A stretch of DNA of 64,000 nucleotides from RUG334 sp045599645 (GTDB lineage Bacteria > Muiribacteriota > Ozemobacteria > Ozemobacterales > Ozemobacteraceae): NCBI GenBank assembly GCA_045599645.1, contig JAZRWI010000053.1:7079-71078 (forward strand), read 5' to 3'. Positions within the stretch are counted from its first letter, which is position 1. Every line of letters starts with the position of its first letter. Of this stretch, positions 9,288 through 17,335 are shown piece by piece. Under the pieces are notes generated by a model, which saw nothing but the letters and a program-made list of their open reading frames with translations, did no database searches and was not told the origin of the DNA. The translations under genes were made by a program, and so were the position numbers.

Positions 9288-9707
9288 ATGGATCCCAGAC
9301 TTATGATTGGGTCACGAGGTCCACAGTTAAGAGGTTTATCCAATGCCCCAAGCCTGAGCGGTCTTTCAACTAACAAGACGAATAACCAGCAGGGCCTGAG
9401 CTTTGAACAGCTTCTGAACGGTGTGATGAATGGCTCATCAGACAACGAGGAATTTCATATAAGTTCTCACGCGCAGAGACGCCTGGCCGAACGAAACATC
9501 AACATGGATTCTAATTTGAAGAGTTCCCTATCGGAAGCATTTTCTGAATTAGAAGCTAAGGGTGCGAAGGATTCGCTGGTTCTCACTAAGGAAGGTGCTT
9601 TTGTGGTGAATGTTCCAAGTAGGACACTAGTTACTGCAATGGGAATTAATGAAATGCGAGACGGTATAGTAACAAATATAGATAGCGTTAACATGAAGTT
9701 TGGATAA
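9288..9707 (+). CDS. Flagellar operon protein, TIGR02530/FlgN-new type
   Basis: This 139-residue protein matches my recollection of the TIGR02530 'flagellar operon protein' family, which lies between flgD and flgE in Firmicutes, spirochaetes and Thermotogae. The core segment is FHISSHAQRRLAERNI (about residues 62-77). A region rich in small residues precedes it, and TKEGAFVVNVPSRTLVTAMG follows at about residues 104-123. The molecular role is not established; its position suggests hook assembly. The ATG at 9288 follows AAGAGGC. A 97-bp spacer separates it from flgD and a 329-bp structured spacer from flgE. Confidence 0.85.
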   Translation: MDPRLMIGSRGPQLRGLSNAPSLSGLSTNKTNNQQGLSFEQLLNGVMNGSSDNEEFHISSHAQRRLAERNINMDSNLKSSLSEAFSELEAKGAKDSLVLTKEGAFVVNVPSRTLVTAMGINEMRDGIVTNIDSVNMKFG

Positions 9708-10036
9708 GGAAGCAACAATCGAGCTGAATGAGAAAGAAAAAATAAAAAAATAAGGTAGGAGTAGCAAACAAACAGGGAAACGTAAAGAATCAGATAGAGC
9801 AAACAAAATCCTAAGTAATGACCGGACCCTTCGGGGAAGTCATAGACCACCTGACCGACTGATGGTGGTCGCCAGATATAAAGACTGATCTTTGCAATTC
9901 CCAGCAGGAAGCCGGGAAAGACGCCACATCTGTGGCTGCTTTCTCTGGCCCAATGCTCCATTAGAGATTTTTCGGAGCCATCCGTATGTATGTTTTGCCA
10001 TGCAGTGCGGAATATGTTTAACAAAGGAATAGCATA
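9708..10036 (+). ncRNA. Candidate structured leader RNA upstream of flgE
   Basis: No credible + strand gene fits this 329-bp gap within an otherwise compact operon. After an A-rich start, the second half can fold into a series of hairpins. ATGAC/GTCAT (9818-9822 with 9839-9843) encloses CCC-TTCG-GGG (9827-9836), a C(UUCG)G tetraloop. GACCACC/GGTGGTC pairs 9845-9851 with 9864-9870. GCCACA-TC-TGTGGC spans 9923-9936. GCTCC/GGAGC lies near 9954-9977. The block ends shortly before an AAAGGAAT ribosome-binding site for flgE. I do not recognise a c-di-GMP riboswitch or other known class. It could be a leader element, an sRNA, or a decayed gene or repeat. Confidence 0.4.
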
Positions 10037-12850
10037 ATGATTAGATCATTATACACTGGCGTATCAGGACTTAAGAGTTTCCAGACAGGAATGGATGTTA
10101 TTTCAAATAACATCGCTAACGTAGACACCACAGCTTTCAAACGCGGTCGTGTTCAGTTCTCAGACTTGTTCTCACAGACACTGAAATACGGTCAGCAGGC
10201 TTTCGGCGATTACGGCAGCCAGAACCCACAGCAGGTTGGTCATGGTGTTCAGAAGGCTTCAATTGATACCCTCATGGATCAGGGTAACATTGAAAGCACC
10301 GGTAAAGATACAGATATCGCAATCGAAGGCGAAGGCTTCTTCGTAGTAAGCGGTTACGATGGAAATACCTACTACACTCGTGATGGTAACCTGAACATTT
10401 CAGACTGCTACGACCTTGTTATGACAGGCACTGGTTCAAAAATGCAGGGTTGGATGGCAACTCAGAACCCAAAGACTGGTAACCTTGAAATGAAGGAAAC
10501 CGGTGTTGTTCCAGAAGGTATTAACATTTGTAAATACCTGAAGAAAATGGCTCACCAGACCAACGAAATCGTATATTCTTGTAACCTTGATGCAAGCTCT
10601 GAAGAACGCGATATCGAATTCGGTCTTGACACCCTTAGCTTCTATGACAGCGAAGGAAACCTCCAGAATCTTAATTTCAAGTATAAAAAGCTTGATGCTA
10701 ATAACTGGGTTTGGTCAGCTTACGACGATACAGAAGGTAACGTTGCTACAGGCACAATCAAGTGTGACGATGACGGCAATGTTATTGAAAGCACAGTAGA
10801 CCCCGCAGGCTCAACCTCCAGCATTGCAACCCCATATTTTACCTATGACCCAGATGGCGATCCACAGCCAGGTTCAGCCACTATGCCAATCAACGCTGTT
10901 AGCAATACCGGTAACGGTGTAAGCTCTGGCGTTACTGTTACAGGCAAAGAAGTTAGAGACGAAACCATCGAAATTATTTTCGACGGTGGCGATCCAACAA
11001 AGGCTACCTCTTACCGTGTTGTAGGTTCAGAAAGAGGTTACATCGGTTCTGGCACACTCGGCGGTGCACAGGCTCGCTTCAAAGGCGAACCGACTGAATT
11101 CGGCACCCTCTGGTCTCCAGACGAAGATACTTCCTTCACAATTACAGACACTCAGATTTACACTCTCGATGACGGCACTGAACACACAGAAGTAACCTTC
11201 CCAAGAGAAGCAACAATCACTTTCACAAATGCCGGTGGCCCATACACCACTTCCCAGATTGTTGATACTGTAAACAAAGAATTACAGAACAGTGGCGTTC
11301 GTGCTTCTATTTACTACGACGCAGTAACCTGCAATTTCCAGCTTGTAAGCAATGAAACTGGTAGTAACCGTGAGCTCAAGATAAGCAACGCTACAGGTTC
11401 CTTCTCTGACCTTGGCTTAAGCGAAGGCGCAGAAAGAGGCACAGGCGGTTCTAAGGCAGAAGTTTTCCAGGATGTTGCAGCAGCTGAAGCAGCAATCATC
11501 GCAGCAGGCGGTGCAGCAGGCAGCGCAGACTTCGCAAACGACAGCTGGGACCCGGCAAGTGATGTAAAGCTTATCATCACAGACAGACACGGCAATGCAA
11601 CTCAGATTACATTTGAAGACAAGCTTTCTGGCGTAAACCAGAAATACACCCGTGGTTCTATCCTTGCTGAAATCAACTCTAAGCTTGCTCAAGACAATGT
11701 TGATGCAACAGCAGCCTTCGAAGATTCAAATAACGACGGCAACCCAGACATGCTTGTAATCAGAAGTAACACCTTCGGTTGCGGTGAATGTCTCTATGTA
11801 AACGGCACCAACATCGACCAGCTTGGTCTTACCGCTGGCACCACATTTGGTACTGCAGCAGTTTCCACCTTCGATTACGGCGGACTCAAGTTCGAACTCA
11901 CTGAAGGTAAAGATGCATGGCTTCCAAACGAAAGCATGAGCTTCAACACCACAGCTGAAAAAGGTGCTGCAAACTCTGTTAATATCTTCGTTCCACAGCC
12001 AGCTTCAGAAACCCTTACCTTCAAGTGCGAAGTAAACGGTGAAACCTACAAAATCGATGGTCATATTTCTGAAGGTGCTAAGCACTCCACCAACATCGTA
12101 ACCTACGACTCTCTTGGTGAAGCCCACGCTCTCATCACCACATGGGAACACACTAACAGTGCTACCATGGAATGGAAATACAAAGTAGCATATTCTGACG
12201 ATGACCCAGAAATCATTGCATGGCTCAATGACCCATCAAACGGCGTTGTAGACCCAAAGGATCCAACCAAGGAAGAATTAGAACGCGCAAACGACGCTCT
12301 CATCAGCAACCGTGAAGGCACAATCTACTTCAACTCTAATGGTAAGATTAACCTTGGCAAATGTGAAATTCCTCAGATTTCCATGAAGCCACAGGGCAGC
12401 AACAAGGTTATGATTGACCTGGATTTCGAAATGGTCACCGACTACGCTTCAGACTTCACAACCAAGGCTGAAAGCCAGGACGGTTACGCAATGGGTCTTC
12501 TTGAACAGATATACTTCGAAGATGACGGTATCATCAGAGGTGTATATTCAAATGGTCAGAAGCAGCCTATAGCCCAGATTGCTATTGCAACCTTCAATAA
12601 CCCAGCCGGTCTTGAATTACAGGGCGACAACCTCTATGCATATGCACCAAGCTCTGGTCTTGCAGTTGTTACCAAAGCCGGTGTCGGTAAGGCTGGTATT
12701 ATCCACCCAGAATCATTGGAAATGAGTAACGTTGATATCTCTGAAGAATTCACCAATATGATTGTTACTCAGAGAGCTTTCCAGGCTAACTCAAGAGTAA
12801 TTACAACCTCAGACGAAATTCTCCAGGAAGTAGTTAACTTGAAACGTTAA
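10037..12850 (+). CDS. flgE: Flagellar hook protein FlgE, very large form
   Basis: FlgE polymerises into the hook, the universal joint between basal body and filament. The N-terminal rod/hook signature is intact (SLYTGVSGLKSFQTGMDVIS, then NNIANVDTTAFKRGR). The C-terminus has the matching coiled-coil segment (SNVDISEEFTNMIVTQRAFQ ... VITTSDEILQEVVNLKR). At 937 residues it is about twice the usual 400-450. The extra mass is in the exposed middle, where two segments resemble the flagellin/hook 'IN motif' (around residues 385-470 and 515-605: an ITF strand, IVDTVN or ILAEIN helix, then a LVSNETGSN-like strand). A FlgE D2-like part and FlaE-type segment (NIVTYDSLGEAHALITTWEH) follow. The start at 10037 has an AAAGGAAT box. 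The long hairpin just downstream may end or stabilise this transcript. Confidence 0.95.
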   Translation: MIRSLYTGVSGLKSFQTGMDVISNNIANVDTTAFKRGRVQFSDLFSQTLKYGQQAFGDYGSQNPQQVGHGVQKASIDTLMDQGNIESTGKDTDIAIEGEGFFVVSGYDGNTYYTRDGNLNISDCYDLVMTGTGSKMQGWMATQNPKTGNLEMKETGVVPEGINICKYLKKMAHQTNEIVYSCNLDASSEERDIEFGLDTLSFYDSEGNLQNLNFKYKKLDANNWVWSAYDDTEGNVATGTIKCDDDGNVIESTVDPAGSTSSIATPYFTYDPDGDPQPGSATMPINAVSNTGNGVSSGVTVTGKEVRDETIEIIFDGGDPTKATSYRVVGSERGYIGSGTLGGAQARFKGEPTEFGTLWSPDEDTSFTITDTQIYTLDDGTEHTEVTFPREATITFTNAGGPYTTSQIVDTVNKELQNSGVRASIYYDAVTCNFQLVSNETGSNRELKISNATGSFSDLGLSEGAERGTGGSKAEVFQDVAAAEAAIIAAGGAAGSADFANDSWDPASDVKLIITDRHGNATQITFEDKLSGVNQKYTRGSILAEINSKLAQDNVDATAAFEDSNNDGNPDMLVIRSNTFGCGECLYVNGTNIDQLGLTAGTTFGTAAVSTFDYGGLKFELTEGKDAWLPNESMSFNTTAEKGAANSVNIFVPQPASETLTFKCEVNGETYKIDGHISEGAKHSTNIVTYDSLGEAHALITTWEHTNSATMEWKYKVAYSDDDPEIIAWLNDPSNGVVDPKDPTKEELERANDALISNREGTIYFNSNGKINLGKCEIPQISMKPQGSNKVMIDLDFEMVTDYASDFTTKAESQDGYAMGLLEQIYFEDDGIIRGVYSNGQKQPIAQIAIATFNNPAGLELQGDNLYAYAPSSGLAVVTKAGVGKAGIIHPESLEMSNVDISEEFTNMIVTQRAFQANSRVITTSDEILQEVVNLKR

Positions 12851-12855
12851 TAGAT

Positions 12856-12925
12856 AGTGGGGAAGTGAGGAAGTGAAGAAGTGAAATCGCACTCAACCAC
12901 TTCGCCACTTCCCCACTTCCCCACT
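12856..12925. repeat. Long hairpin made of GAAGTG/CACTTC repeats between flgE and fliL
   Basis: Arm 12856-12883 and arm 12898-12925 are complementary at 25 of 28 positions, and the three exceptions could pair as G-U in RNA; the loop is 14 nt. Both arms are built from repeated AGTGGGGAAGTG-type units, and another CCACTTCCCCACT copy follows to 12941. There is no T tract, so it may be an RNA-stability element or mobile repeat rather than an ordinary terminator. The rest of the 12851-13054 gap holds only a poor promoter-like TTGACT (13016-13021). Confidence 0.75.
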
Positions 12926-13054
12926 CAACCACTTCCCCACTAAATATAGGTGGAAATATTTTCTAAAAAGGAGTATTCTAGGTCGTTGGAGTGCATAAAA
13001 AAATATCATAAAGCATTGACTTGCTTTGGCTCCTCGTGTTAGTAATTTAGAATT

Positions 13055-13522
13055 ATGTCATCAAAAACAAAAATAATTATTATCGTCCTTGTAGTGCTTC
13101 TTCTCACCTTAGGCATCGGGGTCTATGTTTACATGATCTCCAAAAAAGCTGCCGAAGGCGGACCAGGCGCTAACCTGCCACCTCCAACCCAGGAACAGAT
13201 TAATGCTGCTCCTAAGATGGGACGCTTTGACTTAGGTGAATTCGTTGCAAATACAAGAGACGAAGATTTGCACTATATTAAAATTCAGGTAGAAATCGGT
13301 TATCTCGGAAATCTGGATACAGAACTTGAAGAACGCAAGGCTGAACTTCGTGACAGAGTTAATAACCACCTTATGAAGCTCAATGCACAGCGTGCAAAAG
13401 AAGATTATGTAGACAGATTTATGCACAAAGACCTCGAAAGGGAGCTCAATGCAGTATTAGGTAAGTCACAGTCTGAAAGCAGAATTATTCAGGTTGTAAT
13501 TCCTACATTCCTAATTAACTGA
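13055..13522 (+). CDS. fliL: Flagellar basal body-associated protein FliL
   Basis: FliL is an inner-membrane protein that surrounds or supports the stator units at the motor. The 155-residue protein has one N-terminal membrane helix (about residues 5-27, IIIIVLVVLLLTLGIGVYVY). A Gly/Pro-rich linker follows, then the periplasmic FliL domain (LGEFVANTRDEDLHYIKIQV, ELEERKAELRDRVNNHL), ending in a short hydrophobic tail. Length is normal for the family. I see no convincing Shine-Dalgarno sequence before the ATG at 13055. Stator genes motA and motB, often just upstream, are absent from the window. Confidence 0.93.
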   Translation: MSSKTKIIIIVLVVLLLTLGIGVYVYMISKKAAEGGPGANLPPPTQEQINAAPKMGRFDLGEFVANTRDEDLHYIKIQVEIGYLGNLDTELEERKAELRDRVNNHLMKLNAQRAKEDYVDRFMHKDLERELNAVLGKSQSESRIIQVVIPTFLIN

Positions 13523-13548
13523 TTAGTGTATTCCTGATGGAAATATAA

Positions 13549-14706
13549 ATGGTTGATACCTTAAGTCAGAATGAAATTGATGCCCTGCTATCAGCATTAA
13601 CACCATCTGATGATGCTGTAGCAGCTGCCGCACCGGAGCCTGCCTCCCCTGCGGCTTCTTCTGTTTCTAAAGAACCTCCAAAAGAAGAAGAATCTCAAGT
13701 ATCTGATGATTTAAGTGCATTAGCCAGTTTTTCATTATCACAGGACGGCGGCGGAAGCAGCTCCAGTAGCAGTAGCAGCGGTTCCACTGAACCAGCAAAG
13801 CCCAAGGGCAAAGAACGTTTATATAACTTCAAACGTCAATCTAAGTTCTCTAAGGCTCAGATTAACACCTTGCGAATGATTCACGAAAACTTCGCAAGAC
13901 TCATGGGCACAGAAATATCAACTAGACTGCGAATGAGCGTTACAAGCCGACTCATTTCTGTAGACCAGGAAACCTTCGAGGAATTCGTTGGTTCAATATT
14001 TCCACCGACATTTATCGCCGTTTTCCGTTCTGATAGCCTTGACGGGAAATTAATGATTCAGTTAGACCTGAGCATTGTATTTTCTATCCTTGACCGTCAG
14101 TTTGGTGGGAACGGTGCCCCATTGTCTACTCTGCGACAATTAACTGATATTGAAAAGCAGATAATGCAGAAGACAATAGTGAATATAATCGATCGTTTGA
14201 GCGAATCATGGCAGAATATCGTAGATTTGATGCCAGTAATCGAACTGGTAGAATCAAATCCGCAATATGCACAGATGGTTCCACCAAACGACCCTGTTGT
14301 TACTATAAAAATCGAGCTTAGCATCCTGGATACAACAGGTTACTTTAAGCTTTGCATACCTTATAGCACAGTTGAAAACGTTATCAAGAAACTGGATTCA
14401 GTATCTTGGCTGCAAACCCAGAAGCCAGTAGACAGAAAGGGTAATAACAGCTACATTGAAGATCATCTTAAATCCACTGACTTGCCATTCGTAGTAGAAT
14501 TGGGCCGTGCAGTTTTTCCATTGGAAGACATCGTTAATCTGCAGGCTGGTGACTATCTACTGACAAATCAGCTTGTTAAAAACGACTTAGCCATAAGAGT
14601 CGGCAATCAAGTAAAACTTTTCGGCCGTCCTGGTAGAATAGGTAAAAAAATGGCCGTTACAATTACAAAAGTTATTGAGCCCCCTACTCAAGAGGAGGAT
14701 GAATAA
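13549..14706 (+). CDS. fliM: Flagellar motor switch protein FliM
   Basis: FliM forms the middle of the cytoplasmic C-ring, binds CheY-P and sets rotation direction. The 385-residue protein begins with the CheY-P-binding peptide (LSQNEIDALLSAL). It continues through a Pro/Ser-rich linker (about residues 22-83, containing a poly-Ser run), the FliM middle domain (NTLRMIHENFARLMGTEIST and LSIVFSILDRQFGGNG), and ends in a C-terminal SpoA domain (VELGRAVFPLEDIVNLQAGD). The ATG at 13549 follows 26 bp after fliL. Its coding end contains the AGGAGG ribosome-binding sequence for the next gene. Confidence 0.96.
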   Translation: MVDTLSQNEIDALLSALTPSDDAVAAAAPEPASPAASSVSKEPPKEEESQVSDDLSALASFSLSQDGGGSSSSSSSSGSTEPAKPKGKERLYNFKRQSKFSKAQINTLRMIHENFARLMGTEISTRLRMSVTSRLISVDQETFEEFVGSIFPPTFIAVFRSDSLDGKLMIQLDLSIVFSILDRQFGGNGAPLSTLRQLTDIEKQIMQKTIVNIIDRLSESWQNIVDLMPVIELVESNPQYAQMVPPNDPVVTIKIELSILDTTGYFKLCIPYSTVENVIKKLDSVSWLQTQKPVDRKGNNSYIEDHLKSTDLPFVVELGRAVFPLEDIVNLQAGDYLLTNQLVKNDLAIRVGNQVKLFGRPGRIGKKMAVTITKVIEPPTQEEDE

Positions 14707-14708
14707 AC

Positions 14709-16052
14709 GTGGGTGACGTACTCTCTCAAGAAGAAATCAATGCTCTGTTAAACGGAGGATTGGGAGGCGGGGATTCAGCTCCTGCAGCTGAACCTGCACC
14801 GGAGCCTGCTCCGGCCCCTGCACCATCTGTTGCACCGAGTGGAAAAGGTCCTACCACCGCTTTCTCTCAGGAAGACATTGATCAATTAACTGAAGTAGCC
14901 AAGCTGTCATTGGGTGCTACATCTTCTGTCGTCCAGATGTTCGTTAATCAGCCTGACGCAGAAATCGTTCTTGAACAGGTCAGAGTAATTTCTTATTCAG
15001 ACTTGGTAATGGAATGTGGTAGCGAAGAACATGTAATATTCAAAATATCATATGTTGAAGGCTTTGACGGCAATACATACTTATTGCAGAAAAAGAGCAC
15101 TGTTGCAATAATTGGTGATTTAGCAATGGGTGGTTCTGGTATTAACGCCGAATTCCAGGAAATGCATATTTCTGCCAGCCAGGAAATGCTGAACCAGATG
15201 ATGGGCAAAACAACAACCAGTCTTGCTGAAATCTTTAAAAAACGTGTAGACATTTCACCGCCAATAGCTAGCACGGTCCGCTTCGACCAAGGAGCTCCAA
15301 GTGAAATGCCGGAATTTCACGAAGGTGCCGATTTCTTGCGAATTGGTTTCAATATTAAGATGGGCGAAGTTGCCACTACAGAAATGGTTCAACTGCTTCC
15401 AGCAGACTTTGCACTTCTTATGGCCAGAGAACTTACAAAACCAACGAAAGAAGCTCCAAAGGCTCAGGCTGCCCCACCGCCGCCACCACCACCTCCAGGA
15501 GCTGGTATGCCACCTATGATGGATCCAATGGCTCAACAACCAATGCCTAACCAGATGCCTGGACAAATGCCGGGCCAGATGCCGGGTATGATGCCAGGGC
15601 AGATGCCGGGTCAGATGCCGGGTATGATGCCTGGAATGATGCCGGGCATGATGCCGGGTATGATGCCGGGTATGATGCCAGGGCAGATGCCGGGTCAGAT
15701 GCCGGGAATTCCTGGTATGATGCCTCCCGGCGGAATGCTTCAGGGTGCACCTGCAGAATTCAATATGCTGCAGATGCCTGGTGGCATGGGTTTACAGTCC
15801 AACATCGACCTTCTTCTTGATGTTCCGTTAGAAGTAACGGTTGAATTAGGAAGAACTCGAATGAAAATTCAAGATATTCTTGAATTAAATATAGGTTCTG
15901 TAGTAGAATTAAATAAGTTAGCTGGTGAATCAGTAGAAGTATTTGTAAATAATAAACTTATAGCCAAAGGCGAAGTAGTTGTTATAGATGAAAACTTTGC
16001 GGTTCGCATAACAAATATAATCAATCCACAAGATAGATTACAGACGTTCTAA
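14709..16052 (+). CDS. fliN: Flagellar motor switch protein FliN/FliY with CheY-binding N-terminus
   Basis: This subunit forms the base of the C-ring, receives export complexes and, in FliY-type proteins, contacts CheY-P. The 447-residue product is of the FliY architecture. An N-terminal FliM-like CheY-binding peptide (LSQEEINALLNGG) leads into a CheC-like middle domain (about residues 55-235). A Pro/Met/Gly-rich linker follows, then a C-terminal SpoA domain (LLDVPLEVTVELGRTRMKIQ, about 362-445). The linker includes repeated MPGQ/MPGM units encoded by 15543-15730. I do not see the CheC-type catalytic pattern clearly enough to claim phosphatase activity. The GTG start at 14709 lies two bases after the fliM stop, with AGAGGAGG upstream, suggesting coupled translation. 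Confidence 0.93.
   Translation: MGDVLSQEEINALLNGGLGGGDSAPAAEPAPEPAPAPAPSVAPSGKGPTTAFSQEDIDQLTEVAKLSLGATSSVVQMFVNQPDAEIVLEQVRVISYSDLVMECGSEEHVIFKISYVEGFDGNTYLLQKKSTVAIIGDLAMGGSGINAEFQEMHISASQEMLNQMMGKTTTSLAEIFKKRVDISPPIASTVRFDQGAPSEMPEFHEGADFLRIGFNIKMGEVATTEMVQLLPADFALLMARELTKPTKEAPKAQAAPPPPPPPPGAGMPPMMDPMAQQPMPNQMPGQMPGQMPGMMPGQMPGQMPGMMPGMMPGMMPGMMPGMMPGQMPGQMPGIPGMMPPGGMLQGAPAEFNMLQMPGGMGLQSNIDLLLDVPLEVTVELGRTRMKIQDILELNIGSVVELNKLAGESVEVFVNNKLIAKGEVVVIDENFAVRITNIINPQDRLQTF
15543..15730 (+). repeat. In-gene MPGQ/MPGM codon repeats in the FliN/Y linker
   Basis: About fifteen units of ATGCC(G/T/A)GG followed by a CAG or ATG codon are repeated in tandem inside fliN. They encode Met-Pro-Gly-Gln and Met-Pro-Gly-Met. 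The DNA repeats are near-identical over several units, so the linker length could change by slippage without losing frame when whole units are gained or lost. Confidence 0.85.
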
Positions 16053-16069
16053 GGAGATTTCCATTTCGT

Positions 16070-16432
16070 ATGGGAAAGACAATTCTAATCGTCGATGACG
16101 CAGCATTCATGCGTATGATGATCAAAGACATTTTGACAAAGAACGGCTTCGAAGTAATAGGTGAAGCTCAGACAGGTAAAGTAGCCGTTGAGCTTTATCA
16201 GAAGCTTAAACCAGATCTTGTCACAATGGACATCACAATGCCGGAAATGAACGGTATTGAAGCAGTAAAAGCAATCAAAAAGCTTGATCCAACTGCGAGA
16301 GTCATCATGTGTAGTGCAATGGGCCAGCAGGCCATGGTCATTGATGCGATTCAGGCAGGTGCCCGTGACTTCATTGTCAAACCGTTCCAGCCGAATCGCG
16401 TTATTGAAGCAGTACAAAAAGCACTACGCTAA
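16070..16432 (+). CDS. cheY: Chemotaxis response regulator CheY
   Basis: CheY carries the signal from CheA to the motor switch by phosphorylation. The 120-residue single receiver domain has all expected residues: acidic pair D9-D10, phosphoacceptor D54 (VTMDITMPEMNG), S82 and K104 (VKPF). There is no output domain. It lies 17 bp after fliN/Y, within the switch gene block, as in Thermotoga- and Firmicutes-type operons. The ATG at 16070 is preceded by AAGGAGA at a rather long distance of about 13 bases. Confidence 0.96.
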   Translation: MGKTILIVDDAAFMRMMIKDILTKNGFEVIGEAQTGKVAVELYQKLKPDLVTMDITMPEMNGIEAVKAIKKLDPTARVIMCSAMGQQAMVIDAIQAGARDFIVKPFQPNRVIEAVQKALR

Positions 16433-16476
16433 GAGCTGAAGTCAAAAAAAAGACTAGACAAAACAACATCTAAAAC

Positions 16477-17298
16477 GTGAATAAAGCTATTAACACAGCC
16501 TTGTTGGCCGTATTTGTTCTTATAGCCAGATTAGCTTGTACTCAAACCGTTGCTTCAAACAGCAACGGTTTGTTTTTATCAACAAATAACTCATCTGCAG
16601 CCCAGAATTATATAAGCGCCACTAGAACCGATACAGACTACGAAGCACAAACAACTCAATCATTATCAACGGAATCTCAGACTATCGCAGATACACCACA
16701 GAATAGTCCGAGCCAGACTGCTGTAGCAACAAATAGTGTTCCATCAATACTAGACGAACGCTCTATTCCCCTTTTTACAAGGGAAATAGCTACATCACCT
16801 GCACCGATATTGCCAACCTCAAACTCTCTTGGTTCAACCTTGAGTCTTGTAACCTCACTTTTCGCACTTATAGTAGCAGCTGTTGCCTTATCATGGTTTA
16901 TCCAGAAAAAAACAGGAATCGCAGCAAATAATTTTGGCAAAGTCCTTGGCGTAGTTCCACTGGACAACAAACGAATAATCTATATTGTAGATGTAATGGG
17001 TAAAATGCTTGTTTTAGGCGTTACAGAAAGCAATATAAACTATTTAACTGAAATTACAGACAAAGATACTATAGATGCCTACCGATTAAAATATGGCCAA
17101 AGCGTAACACCTGGTCTTGAAAAGCTTTTTCCATTTTTAAGAAAAAGTGACTCAGGTGAACAGGCCGAAGACGAAACAATCGCTGAAGAAAAAAGCAAAA
17201 GAGAAGCCAAAAAGCAGATAGAATCAGTTAAGACTTCCCTTGAAGCAAGTCACGATCAACGCATTGCACGTCTTCAAGATATGATTATTAAGAAATAA
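16477..17298 (+). CDS. fliO: Flagellar biosynthetic protein FliO
   Basis: FliO helps assemble and stabilise the FliP ring of the flagellar type III export gate. The 273-residue protein has an N-terminal signal peptide (about residues 1-26), a Ser/Thr/Asn-rich extracytoplasmic stretch, and one membrane helix (about residues 125-147). The cytoplasmic FliO domain follows (KVLGVVPLDNKRIIYIVDVM ... LVLGVTESNINYL) with a charged C-terminal tail. It is longer than the roughly 120-residue enterobacterial FliO, like the FliO/FliZ forms of other phyla. The GTG start at 16477 lacks a clear Shine-Dalgarno sequence. fliP normally follows directly; here two metabolic genes intervene. Confidence 0.88.
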   Translation: MNKAINTALLAVFVLIARLACTQTVASNSNGLFLSTNNSSAAQNYISATRTDTDYEAQTTQSLSTESQTIADTPQNSPSQTAVATNSVPSILDERSIPLFTREIATSPAPILPTSNSLGSTLSLVTSLFALIVAAVALSWFIQKKTGIAANNFGKVLGVVPLDNKRIIYIVDVMGKMLVLGVTESNINYLTEITDKDTIDAYRLKYGQSVTPGLEKLFPFLRKSDSGEQAEDETIAEEKSKREAKKQIESVKTSLEASHDQRIARLQDMIIKK

Positions 17299-17299
17299 T

Positions 17300-17314
17300 T
17301 TGTGCACTGCACAA
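17300..17314. promoter_or_regulatory. Palindrome TTGTGCA-C-TGCACAA between fliO and the CoA-ligase gene
   Basis: A perfect 7+1+7 palindrome begins directly after the fliO stop and ends 21 bases before the next start codon. The TGTGCA half-site recurs in palindromes upstream of fliP and flhA. It could be an operator, but no promoter is evident here and no protein is known to bind it. Confidence 0.35.
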
Positions 17315-17335
17315 GATCTATAAAGGAATTTTGCT

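Noticed and set aside
9467..10024. 185-codon minus-strand open frame with hydrophobic middle
   Set aside because: It covers the antisense of the TIGR02530-type gene and the structured gap, lacks a family match that I recognise and is unsupported by a start signal.
9708..10036. c-di-GMP riboswitch, RNase P, SRP RNA or tmRNA
   Set aside because: None of the conserved core sequences of these RNAs that I know is present.
13016..13045. Promoter for fliL
   Set aside because: TTGACT is present but the -10 candidates match the consensus at only about three of six positions.
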